Source: CAISIP01 sp031367285
Lineage (GTDB): Bacteria > Pseudomonadota > Gammaproteobacteria > Burkholderiales > Burkholderiaceae_C
Length of the DNA stretch: 6,813 nucleotides
Assembly: GCA_031367285.1 (NCBI GenBank)
Contig: JANLPN010000036.1
Span: 1-6,813 of the forward strand
Direction: 5' to 3'
Shown here: in pieces, positions 1 to 6,813 of the stretch
Layout: each line of letters opens with the position of its first letter
How positions within the stretch are numbered: the first letter of the stretch is position 1
The notes under the pieces: model-generated
Databases searched by the model: none
Told to the model about the DNA's origin: nothing
The model's input: the letters and a program-made list of their open reading frames with translations, nothing else
Program-made: the position numbers and the translations under genes

Positions 1-1
1 G

Positions 2-88
2 GCGGCGCCGGTGCTGGTGTACGGCGGGCATGACAGCTATGTGGTCAATGGTGTGCACGTGATGGCGTGGCACAAACTGGGAGGCTGA
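2..88 (+). CDS. C-terminal end of an unidentified protein (5' truncated)
   Basis: An open frame enters from the left edge and ends at TGA 86-88, giving 28 residues that include VLVYGGHDSYVVNG and end in MAWHKLGG. I do not recognise the family. It is taken as a real gene end because its last codons carry a strong Shine-Dalgarno sequence (GGGAGG, 79-84) for the mini-ORF starting at 93, and because the stop-to-start gap is only four bases, as expected in an operon. The other two forward frames across this stretch are less convincing. Function cannot be given from so short a piece. Confidence 0.5.
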   Translation, partial: AAPVLVYGGHDSYVVNGVHVMAWHKLGG

Positions 89-92
89 GCCG

Positions 93-170
93 ATGGAAAT
101 TGTCCCTGTTGCCCTGAATCTGACGATCCTTCCACCTGTGCTGCTGCGGGCCGATGAGGTGATTCCATGA
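93..170 (+). pseudogene. 25-codon mini-ORF ending in a substrate-binding-protein tail
   Basis: The ATG at 93 lies eight bases after GGGAGG (79-84), and the frame ends at TGA 168-170. The last residues, VLLRADEVIP, match the end of both following substrate-binding proteins (SLLLRADEVIQ). The preceding NLTILPP resembles their GLTIPQS. The rest of the roughly 330-residue protein is absent. The stop overlaps the next ATG as ATGA, and the codons for DEV supply GAGGTGA (156-162) four bases upstream of that start. It is most simply the relic of a third tandem copy. Good initiation and termination geometry means it may still be translated as a coupling leader for the next gene. Confidence 0.55.
156..170 (+). 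promoter_or_regulatory. Shine-Dalgarno and ATGA coupling site for the first binding-protein gene
   Basis: GAGGTGA at 156-162 is followed by a four-base spacer and then ATGATG at 167-172. The stop of the mini-ORF (168-170) overlaps the first ATG. The spacer to the second ATG (170) is seven bases, so initiation at 170 is also possible. The same arrangement recurs at 1139-1153. Confidence 0.6.
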
Positions 171-1153
171 TGCAACGGCGCGGCGTAGTTGTAGGTCTGA
201 CCCTTGCGGCAGTTGTGTTTGCCCAACGCGTGCGCGCCCAGCCTGAACGCAAGGTCTATCGAATCGGCATCCTCAGCTTTGGAAGCACCGGCTCCGACCA
301 GACCGCGCTTGCGACCCCGGACAAAACCATCAGCGCCTTTGTGGGTGGAATGCGCGAGCTTGGATACCCGTACCGAGAACATTTCGTGATGGAGTCTCGC
401 GGCGCCCAGGGCATGCCAGAGCGCTTGCCCGAGCTGGTCCGTCTGCAGCCCGATGCGATCATTGCGGGAGGCGGGCTGCCGGCGGTGGCGCTCAAGCGGG
501 CCACCTCGACCATTCCAATCGTCATGGCGGCTTCCGTGGACCCCGTGGGCCAGGGGCTGGTCCAGAGTCTCGCCCATCCGGGCGGTAACATCACCGGCAT
601 GAGCCTTCAATCAACCGAGACGATAGGCAAACGCCTTGAGTTGCTCAAGGAACTCGTCCCGGGCATGGCGCCGGTTGCGGTCCTGTGGTACCGCGCCGAG
701 CCGGCGGACTGGCAGGCGGCGCAAGCCGCCGCCCGAGCCCGGGGTTGGACGCTGCTGTCGCTCGAGATCCGGGACGTTGGCGAAATCGCCGCGGCCCTCA
801 AAGCTGCCATGGGTGCCGGGGCTGGCGCTTTGTTGGTGCTCGGCGGTGGTGTCTTCTTCGCGCATGCCAGACGTATTGCCGAGCTGGCCGCGCGCCAACG
901 GCTGCCGAGCATGTTTGCGCTGCGTCCGCTGGTCGAGGCGGGTGGACTGATGTCGCATGGCGCCGATCTGAACGATATCTGGCGCAGGGCGGCTACCTTC
1001 GTCGACAAGATTCTGAAGGGCGCCAAGCCCGGAGATTTGCCGGTCGAGCAGCCCACCAAGTTCGAACTGGTGATCAACCTCAAAACCGCCAGGGCGATTG
1101 GCTTGACCATCCCGCAGTCGCTGTTGCTGCGTGCGGACGAGGTGATTCAATGA
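167..1153 (+). CDS. ABC-type substrate-binding protein, copy A
   Basis: This 328-residue protein looks like a periplasmic solute-binding protein of the COG2984 / ABC_sub_bind (TrpX-like) family, the binding component of an uptake system or a receptor. Residues 1-25 form a signal peptide: arginines, a hydrophobic stretch, then VRAQ as the probable cleavage site. Mature hallmarks are YRIGIL (31-36), a first lobe with TSTIPIVM (113-120), DPVG (125-128), HPGGNITG (137-144) and KRLELLKE (155-162), and the conserved tail beginning LPVEQPTKFELVINLKTA at 291. Length is normal for the family. The start at 167 has GAGGTGA four bases upstream; 170 is the alternative. It overlaps copy B by ATGA. Family members bind varied small solutes, and the ligand here cannot be read from sequence. 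No permease or ATPase gene lies in view. Confidence 0.9.
   Translation: MMQRRGVVVGLTLAAVVFAQRVRAQPERKVYRIGILSFGSTGSDQTALATPDKTISAFVGGMRELGYPYREHFVMESRGAQGMPERLPELVRLQPDAIIAGGGLPAVALKRATSTIPIVMAASVDPVGQGLVQSLAHPGGNITGMSLQSTETIGKRLELLKELVPGMAPVAVLWYRAEPADWQAAQAAARARGWTLLSLEIRDVGEIAAALKAAMGAGAGALLVLGGGVFFAHARRIAELAARQRLPSMFALRPLVEAGGLMSHGADLNDIWRRAATFVDKILKGAKPGDLPVEQPTKFELVINLKTARAIGLTIPQSLLLRADEVIQ
1001..1153 (+). repeat. Duplicated 3' end of the binding-protein genes, unit 1
   Basis: This segment and 1990-2142 are the same length (51 codons including the stop) and align without gaps. I count 25 mismatches in 153 bases, nearly all synonymous, and only four amino-acid changes (G/A, D/E, R/K, T/K). 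That pattern indicates an old tandem duplication held by purifying selection rather than a recent copy. Confidence 0.8.
1139..1153 (+). promoter_or_regulatory. Shine-Dalgarno and ATGA coupling site between the tandem paralogs
   Basis: GAGGTGA (1139-1145) lies within the D-E-V codons of the copy A tail. A four-base spacer then leads to ATGA (1150-1153), which is both the stop of copy A and the start of copy B. The spacing is identical to the site at 156-170, which supports 1150 as the true start of copy B. Confidence 0.65.
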
Positions 1154-2142
1154 CCTGTCGCGAGCGCCGCCATGTGCTTGTGGCGGCTGGTGCGTTTTTG
1201 GCCATGCCCATTGCGGGGTCGGCCCAGACCGTGGCCAGGGTGTACCGCATCGGCCATCTTTCCGGCAGCGGCGAACTCGCGAGCGGCCCTTTTATGGAGG
1301 CATTTCGCGCCGGTATGCATTCGCTGGGACATACCGAGAGCAAGACCTTTGTGTTGGAGCAGCGTTACGCCGAGGGCAAATTTGACCGCTTGCCGGCGCT
1401 GGCGCGGGAGCTGGTTGCACGCCAGCCCGATGTGTTGCTGGTGTCCACCACGCCGGCCAGTCTGGTTGCCAAGAGCGTGACCTCGGCGATCCCTATCGTC
1501 ATCGTGCTGGTCGCGGACCCGGTAGGTGCCGGCATCGTGCCAAGCCTGGCCCGGCCCGGCGGTAACATCACGGGCATCACCAACATCGTGGCCGAGCTTG
1601 CCGGCAAGCGGCTGGAGCTTCTCAAGGAGATGATCCCCGCGGCATCGCGCATCGCGGTGTTCGTGAACCCCGACTCGCAGAACGCACCGCTGCAATTGCA
1701 AAGCGCCGCGGCCGCGGCCCATACGCTTGGTATCGTGTTGCAACCGGTGCTGGAGGTGCGCAAGGCCTCCGATCTGGAGCCGGCCTTCAAGGCGGCGGCG
1801 CAGGCGCGCGTGGCGGGGGCAATACGCATGATCGATCCGCTGGTGTTCATGTTGCGCGAACAGACGGCGGCACTGGCGGCGAAGTACCGCCTGCCGGTGG
1901 TGTATCCGGCGCGCGAGGATGTCGAGGCGGGCGGGCTGGTCGCCTACGGCACCAATGTGCCCGCGCAGTACCGCCAGGCGGCGGGAATCGTCGACAAGAT
2001 TCTGAAAGGCGCGAAACCGGCCGAGTTGCCGGTCGAGCAGCCGACGAAATTCGAGCTGGTGATCAACCTGAAAACCGCGAAGGCCATTGGCCTGAAGATT
2101 CCGCAATCGCTGCTGCTGCGCGCCGACGAGGTGATTCAATAG
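1150..2142 (+). CDS. ABC-type substrate-binding protein, copy B
   Basis: A 330-residue paralog of copy A, also a predicted secreted periplasmic binding protein of the COG2984 family. The N-terminus (MTCRERRHVLVAAGAF) has paired arginines before a hydrophobic core and a GSAQ cleavage site near residues 23-26; either Sec or Tat export is possible. Motifs include VYRIGHL (31-37), SAIPIVIV (112-119), DPVG (123-126), RPGGNITG (135-142), KRLELLKE (153-160) and the conserved tail from 293. The last 50 residues are 46/50 identical to copy A, while the signal peptides and the lobes differ much more, which suggests different ligands. The frame stays open far upstream (to 685), but that part is copy A read out of frame. 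The start at 1150 is fixed by the signal peptide, the GAGGTGA and the ATGA overlap. It ends with TAG, unlike copy A. Confidence 0.9.
   Translation: MTCRERRHVLVAAGAFLAMPIAGSAQTVARVYRIGHLSGSGELASGPFMEAFRAGMHSLGHTESKTFVLEQRYAEGKFDRLPALARELVARQPDVLLVSTTPASLVAKSVTSAIPIVIVLVADPVGAGIVPSLARPGGNITGITNIVAELAGKRLELLKEMIPAASRIAVFVNPDSQNAPLQLQSAAAAAHTLGIVLQPVLEVRKASDLEPAFKAAAQARVAGAIRMIDPLVFMLREQTAALAAKYRLPVVYPAREDVEAGGLVAYGTNVPAQYRQAAGIVDKILKGAKPAELPVEQPTKFELVINLKTAKAIGLKIPQSLLLRADEVIQ
1990..2142 (+). repeat. Duplicated 3' end of the binding-protein genes, unit 2
   Basis: Partner of the unit at 1001-1153, in the same orientation, forming the end of copy B. The Shine-Dalgarno GAGGTGA is preserved at 2128-2134, but here the next ATG (2147) is 12 bases downstream rather than four, so the coupling geometry is broken at this junction. 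Confidence 0.8.
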
Positions 2143-2146
2143 CTCC

Positions 2147-2327
2147 ATGACAACAACTCCAGAACTGCTTGCCTTGCACGACGTTTGCGCGCGGCTCGAC
2201 GGTGCCGGCATCGCCTATATGTTGACCGGATCGCTGGCAATGAGTTATTACGCAAGACCCCGCATTCGACGAATGGGCTGCGCGCCTGGACCTGGACGGA
2301 CTGCTCAACGAGGCCGGGAATGGATGA
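2147..2327 (+). pseudogene. Nucleotidyltransferase gene remnant with internal deletion
   Basis: It begins four bases after the copy B stop. Residues 1-39 (ending MLTGSLAMSYYARPR) resemble the N-terminus of AbiEii-like / MNT-type nucleotidyltransferases, where a G-S motif is followed by the catalytic D-x-D. Here the frame is lost directly after ARPR and no D-x-D follows. One frame over, from 2256, the sequence reads DPAFDEWAARLDLDGLLNEA and stops at TGA 2325-2327, which resembles the helical C-terminus of the same family. The gene therefore keeps both ends and lacks the middle, including the active site. The original frame runs on to 2377 with no meaningful sequence. The gene should be inactive. 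The family assignment comes from motif memory and is moderately sure. Confidence 0.55.
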
Positions 2328-2583
2328 CACAAGCCCTGAAATCGAATTGCTGCTCAAGGCGCGTTTTGCCTCCATGACAGGATCGGAGCGCGCGTTCATG
2401 GCGCTCCAAATGTTCGAGACGGCGAGGGAAATAGTTCTTTCTTCCCTTGATCCGGCATTAAGCGACTATCAGCGGCGGCGGCTTCTTTGGCGGCGCGGAT
2501 CGACATTTCGGGGCCATAAGCGCTTGCCTGCACGGACTGGCCGTCAGCCTTTCGGTACGATTACCTTGAGGCCCTTGAAATAG
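2320..2583 (+). CDS. Small protein of unknown function, probably 3' chimeric
   Basis: An 87-residue frame starts at ATG 2320, six bases after GAGG (2310-2313), overlapping the end of the nucleotidyltransferase remnant by eight bases. Residues 1-58 (MDDTSPEIELLLKARF, then MFETAREIVLSSL and LSDYQRRRLLWRR) look like a small conserved helical protein that I recall being encoded beside AbiEii-like nucleotidyltransferase genes. The function is not known to me. After about residue 58 (near base 2494) the sequence becomes arginine-rich and low in meaning, and the frame runs 40 bases into the 3' end of the convergent toxin gene. The natural C-terminus is probably missing, so this may be a pseudogene. 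With the remnant upstream it forms the decayed half of an accessory patch. Confidence 0.5.
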   Translation: MDDTSPEIELLLKARFASMTGSERAFMALQMFETAREIVLSSLDPALSDYQRRRLLWRRGSTFRGHKRLPARTGRQPFGTITLRPLK

Positions 2584-2975
2584 TCGCGGACAAAGCCCGC
2601 GTCACGGGTGATGAGGGCGGTGCATTGCAGCAGCGCATGGGCGCCGATCAGGAAGTCAGGCACGGTACGCTCGCCCACGGCGGGCAGGCCGGCACCGCGC
2701 CGCCGCTCTTTGTAGCGGCGCTGCATCTCGCCGGCACGTACGGCGGCGCCCGACTCGACGGCGCTGTAGGCGATTCCGGCTTCTTCCAGGGCGCCCAGCA
2801 GCTCGGCGCCACCGGTGCCAAAATTCGCCAGGCCCGAGACGACTTCACTGAGCACCACGTCGCACACCACCACCGGCCCGCGCGCCAGTGCCTGGCGCAG
2901 GCTGTTTTCGGCGGCCTCGGCGCGGGCGTCATCGCCCAGCAGGTCGATCAGCACGGAAGAGTCGATGGCGATCAA
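2544..2975 (-). CDS. vapC: VapC-type PIN-domain toxin ribonuclease
   Basis: A 143-residue PIN-domain protein, the expected toxin of a VapBC pair; such toxins cleave RNA in a metal-dependent way and are held inactive by the antitoxin. The four acidic positions of the PIN active site are present: D5 in IDSSVLID, E44 in VLSEVV, D107 in VPDFLIGAHAL and D125 in LITRDAGF. Length is normal. The start is TTG at 2975, since no ATG or GTG in this frame lies between the upstream in-frame stop and the D5 motif. GAGCGTGAG (2993-2985) upstream can serve as a weak ribosome-binding site. It lies 18 bases after the antitoxin gene, in the same frame. Its 3' end overlaps the convergent + strand small ORF. It appears intact. 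Confidence 0.85.
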   Translation of the reverse strand: MIAIDSSVLIDLLGDDARAEAAENSLRQALARGPVVVCDVVLSEVVSGLANFGTGGAELLGALEEAGIAYSAVESGAAVRAGEMQRRYKERRRGAGLPAVGERTVPDFLIGAHALLQCTALITRDAGFVRDYFKGLKVIVPKG

Positions 2976-2993
2976 GGGCAGGCGCTCACGCTC

Positions 2994-3239
2994 TCAGGGT
3001 TCGACCGGGTCGCCCGGGGCGCGGCCTCGCAGCTCGCGCATGATGTCGTCGGTAGTCTTGCCTTTGGGCAGCTTGAAACGGCCGCGCAGGCGTGAGACGG
3101 CGTCGTCAGCGTTCTTGCGCAGGATGATGCGGCCGCCGTCGAGTTCGACCTTGAGCAGCGTGCCCTTGGTCAGGCCGAGTGCGTCGCGCACGGCCTTGGG
3201 CAGGGTGATCTGCCCACGTTCAGCAACAGTGGCATCCAT
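2994..3239 (-). CDS. vapB: AbrB/MazE-fold antitoxin of the VapBC pair
   Basis: An 81-residue protein with an AbrB/SpoVT-type swapped-hairpin DNA-binding domain at residues 1-42: VAERGQITLPKAVRDALGL followed by G-x-x-L-K-V-E-L and RIILRK. The charged C-terminal half (KGKTTDDIMRELRG) is the expected toxin-binding segment. It should neutralise the PIN toxin encoded just downstream and repress its own promoter. The start at 3239 was chosen because it places the conserved domain at the N-terminus and lies about 20 bases from the predicted transcription start. The frame remains open upstream to 3335, but that extension crosses the promoter and resembles nothing. No strong Shine-Dalgarno is seen, only AAGCCGAA. 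Confidence 0.85.
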   Translation of the reverse strand: MDATVAERGQITLPKAVRDALGLTKGTLLKVELDGGRIILRKNADDAVSRLRGRFKLPKGKTTDDIMRELRGRAPGDPVEP

Positions 3240-3257
3240 GGTGTTCGGCTTAAAAAA

Positions 3258-3278
3258 GTATGTTTTAATGATACATAC
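3258..3278. promoter_or_regulatory. Inverted repeat, probable VapB operator
   Basis: GTATGT (3258-3263) and ACATAC (3273-3278) are perfect six-base inverted arms separated by nine bases. The repeat covers the -10 hexamer and the predicted transcription start of the vapBC promoter, the position expected for autorepression by an AbrB-fold antitoxin. Binding is inferred. Confidence 0.55.
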
Positions 3279-3296
3279 CTTGGGTGCCAGCGTCAA
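3268..3296 (-). promoter_or_regulatory. Sigma-70-type promoter of vapBC
   Basis: On the minus strand TTGACG (3296-3291) and TATCAT (3273-3268) are separated by exactly 17 bases. Each hexamer has one mismatch to consensus. The predicted start of transcription near 3261 gives a leader of about 20 bases before the antitoxin ATG. The promoter lies at the edge of the only clearly AT-rich island in the window (about 3250-3279). Confidence 0.6.
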
Positions 3297-3350
3297 TTCC
3301 AGCCGCAGGGGTTTGTTCCGCCGCAGGTGTTGCATTGCCGGCGTTTCCGG

Positions 3351-3366
3351 GCCTGCTGCCGCAGGC
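3351..3366 (+). other. Small hairpin upstream of the kinase operon
   Basis: GCCTGC and GCAGGC can pair around the loop TGCC. The hairpin ends four bases before GAGGGAG (3371-3377), the ribosome-binding site of the mini-ORF at 3383. There is no T-run, so a terminator is not supported. It could be leader structure or chance in GC-rich DNA. Apart from the promoter, the operator and this hairpin I see nothing else in 3240-3382. Confidence 0.25.
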
Positions 3367-3382
3367 GAATGAGGGAGATCGA

Positions 3383-3489
3383 ATGAACCAACGACGACGA
3401 TGCATGCTGGCGCTTGGAGCTTTGTTATCAGGCCCCACCGGGCTGTCGCGGACCGAGTCGGCCATACTGAGGGCCGGCCGGGTTATTGA

Positions 3490-3493
<4 letters not shown>
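3383..3493 (+). pseudogene. 36-codon relic of a substrate-binding-protein gene (signal peptide fused to tail)
   Basis: The ATG at 3383 follows GAGGGAG (3371-3377) by five bases. The N-terminus, MNQRRRCMLALGALLSGP, is an arginine-led hydrophobic stretch like the export signals of copies A and B. The C-terminus, ILRAGRVIE, aligns with their LLLRADEVIQ. Everything between, about 290 residues, is missing, and the frame is kept. The stop overlaps the kinase ATG as ATGA (3490-3493), exactly as at the other binding-protein junctions, but the GAGGTGA inside the tail has become GCCGGGTTA. It is most simply an in-frame internal deletion. A short exported peptide or coupling leader is the alternative. 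The frame is open back to 3284, but that part has no similarity to anything I recognise. Confidence 0.5.
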
Positions 3494-5921
<2,428 letters not shown>

Positions 5922-5925
<4 letters not shown>

Positions 5926-5945
5926 GCAAGCAGGCATCCCCATGA
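5922..5945 (+). other. Seven-codon bridging mini-ORF between kinase and response regulator
   Basis: ATG at 5922 overlaps the kinase stop (ATGA 5922-5925). The frame reads MSKQASP and stops at TGA 5943-5945, overlapping the regulator start (ATGA 5942-5945). Its start CATGAGCA (5921-5928) is repeated exactly at 5941-5948. A ribosome finishing the kinase could reinitiate, translate seven codons and stop on the next start. Coupling is an inference; the geometry is directly seen. Confidence 0.35.
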
Positions 5946-6316
5946 GCACAATCCTGATTGTCGAAGACAACGACAAAAACATGAAGCTGGCGCGCGATAT
6001 TTTGCAGGCCAAAGGCTACGCCACCCTGGAAGCGGTGAATGGCGAAGACGGTGTGCGTGTGGCACTGGCACACAAGCCGGACCTGGTGTTGATGGACATT
6101 CAGCTGCCCGACATCAACGGTGTCGAGGCGTTTATGCGTATTCGCGCCAACGCGGACACGGCAAAGGTTCCGGTGGTCGCGTTCACCGCGTCCGTCACAC
6201 CGATGGATCGCCACCGCATCACCGACGCCGGGTTTGATGGTTTTATCGGCAAACCGATCAACCTGAAGGAGTTTCTGGAGACGGTGCGCAAGACCATCGA
6301 GAGCAAACCAACATGA
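5942..6316 (+). CDS. Single-domain response regulator (CheY/DivK-like)
   Basis: A 124-residue protein that is only a receiver domain. The acidic pocket is E8-D9, the phospho-acceptor is D52 in LVLMDIQLPD, the switch residues are T82 (VVAFTAS) and F101 (GFDGFIGKP), and the conserved lysine is K104. There is no DNA-binding or enzymatic output, so it should act by phosphorylation-dependent binding or as a phosphotransfer partner, as DivK or CheY do. It lies 16 bases downstream of the kinase that probably phosphorylates it. The start at 5942 places the first beta strand (TILIVEDN) directly at the N-terminus. Only a weak purine run (AGCAGG) precedes it, which suggests coupled translation. Confidence 0.9.
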   Translation: MSTILIVEDNDKNMKLARDILQAKGYATLEAVNGEDGVRVALAHKPDLVLMDIQLPDINGVEAFMRIRANADTAKVPVVAFTASVTPMDRHRITDAGFDGFIGKPINLKEFLETVRKTIESKPT

Positions 6317-6360
6317 GCGCCGCACCGGGCGGCAGCCCGGAACGCACGGGGGCCCCATGA
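6313..6360 (+). other. Fifteen-codon bridging mini-ORF between the two receiver genes
   Basis: ATG at 6313 overlaps the first regulator's stop (ATGA 6313-6316). The frame reads MSAAPGGSPERTGAP and stops at TGA 6358-6360, overlapping the next start (ATGA 6357-6360). The same double-overlap design is seen at 5922-5945, and both mini-ORFs begin ATGAGC and end CCATGA. The peptide resembles nothing known to me. Confidence 0.35.
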
Positions 6361-6813
6361 CAGCAAAAATCCTGGTCGTTGACGACACACCGGCCAACGT
6401 CAAGCTGCTGGTCGATGTACTCACGGCCAAGGGCTTCGCCGTTACGGCGGCAGTCAATGGCGAGGAGGCGCTGGCCCAGGTGGGGCAGGACCCGCCCGAC
6501 CTGATCCTGCTCGACATCATGATGCCTGGCCTGTCGGGTTACGAGGTGTGTCAACGCCTGCGCGCCAACCCCGACACGGCCTTGTTGCCGGTGGTGTTGT
6601 GCACCTCGCTCGATCCGCAGCAGGAACGCATCAGGGGTATCGAGGCCGGTGCCGACGACTTCCTGACCAAACCGATCAACCGCCCCGAGTTGCTGGCGCG
6701 TGTCAAGTCGCTGCTGCGCATCAAGACACTGCAGGACGAGGTCAAGGCACAGGCGGCACAGATCGCCGAATGGAACCAAACCCTGGAGCAACGGGTGCAG
6801 GAACAGGTGGGGC
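6357..6813 (+). CDS. Receiver-domain protein with coiled coil, 3' truncated; possible nucleotide cyclase
   Basis: The first 152 residues are visible and the frame is open at the window edge. Residues 1-120 are a receiver domain: D9-D10, phospho-acceptor D53 in LILLDIMMPG, T83 (VVLCTS), K105 in FLTKPIN, then ELLARVKSLLRIK. A coiled coil follows from about residue 123 (LQDEVKAQAAQIAEWNQTLE, then QRVQEQV). This receiver plus 'EWNQTLEQRVQEQV' linker is what I recall from two-component proteins ending in a class III adenylate/guanylate cyclase domain; GGDEF, HD-GYP or kinase outputs are alternatives, and the output itself is not in the window. It differs from the regulator upstream, so it is not a simple duplicate. 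Position in the operon makes it a second likely target of the kinase. GGGGG (6348-6352) lies a few bases before the start. Confidence 0.85.
   Translation, partial: MTAKILVVDDTPANVKLLVDVLTAKGFAVTAAVNGEEALAQVGQDPPDLILLDIMMPGLSGYEVCQRLRANPDTALLPVVLCTSLDPQQERIRGIEAGADDFLTKPINRPELLARVKSLLRIKTLQDEVKAQAAQIAEWNQTLEQRVQEQVG

Noticed and set aside
685..1149. Upstream extension of the copy B reading frame
   Set aside because: This part is copy A read in another frame. The signal peptide, the Shine-Dalgarno and the ATGA overlap place the real start at 1150.
1147..2211. 354-codon minus-strand frame opposite copy B
   Set aside because: Same antisense signature (RRH and LQ-rich) with no family motifs. Copy B on the + strand explains the DNA.
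2479..2545. Minus-strand reading containing AYGPEMSIRAAKEAA, faintly like the helix near the end of enoyl-CoA hydratases
   Set aside because: Only about 20 residues, alanine-rich, and it competes with the better-supported + strand ORF over 2479-2494. Too short to call a gene fragment.
3240..3335. Longer antitoxin start at 3335
   Set aside because: The extension crosses the promoter and operator and adds residues unlike any AbrB-fold protein, while 3239 puts the DNA-binding domain at the N-terminus as usual.
3351..3366. Rho-independent terminator at the GCCTGC/GCAGGC hairpin
   Set aside because: There is no T-run on either side and the stem is only six pairs. It also lies in front of a ribosome-binding site.

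Overview
The window is GC-rich, densely packed coding DNA of proteobacterial type. The alpha- or beta-proteobacterial assignment is an inference from codon use and from two protein families: COG2984-type substrate-binding proteins and a Cache-HAMP-GAF histidine kinase. The species cannot be named from the sequence alone. Most genes lie on the + strand, and nearly every junction between them is a 4-nt ATGA stop/start overlap.

Region 1 (1-2142). The tail of an unidentified gene is followed by a 25-codon mini-ORF. This mini-ORF ends in the same peptide (LLRADEVI) that ends the two full-length genes after it. Those two genes are tandem paralogs encoding periplasmic ABC-type substrate-binding proteins of 328 and 330 aa. 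No permease or ATPase gene is visible. The codons for the shared tail also carry a Shine-Dalgarno sequence (GAGGTGA) four bases upstream of the next overlapping ATG.

Region 2 (2143-3382). This accessory patch separates the binding-protein genes from the signalling genes. It holds a nucleotidyltransferase gene reduced to its two ends, a small conserved-type ORF whose C-terminus looks replaced, and, on the minus strand, a complete VapBC-type toxin-antitoxin pair. The pair has a near-consensus promoter whose -10 lies inside an inverted repeat, a likely autoregulatory operator.

Region 3 (3383-6813). A 36-codon mini-ORF joins a signal-peptide-like start to a binding-protein-like tail (ILRAGRVIE). 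It looks like a binding-protein gene that lost its middle. By an ATGA overlap it runs into an 811-aa membrane sensor histidine kinase (Cache, HAMP, GAF, HisKA, HATPase). A single-domain response regulator follows, then a second receiver protein with a coiled coil that runs off the window. By resemblance, that last protein probably carries a class III adenylate/guanylate cyclase output, but the output domain is not in view. Mini-ORFs of 7 and 15 codons exactly bridge the two gaps between these three genes, with ATGA overlaps at both ends.

Working model (inference): the periplasmic binding proteins report a solute to the Cache sensor kinase, which signals to the two receivers. The toxin-antitoxin/nucleotidyltransferase patch later separated the binding-protein genes from the kinase operon, leaving a binding-protein relic in front of the kinase.
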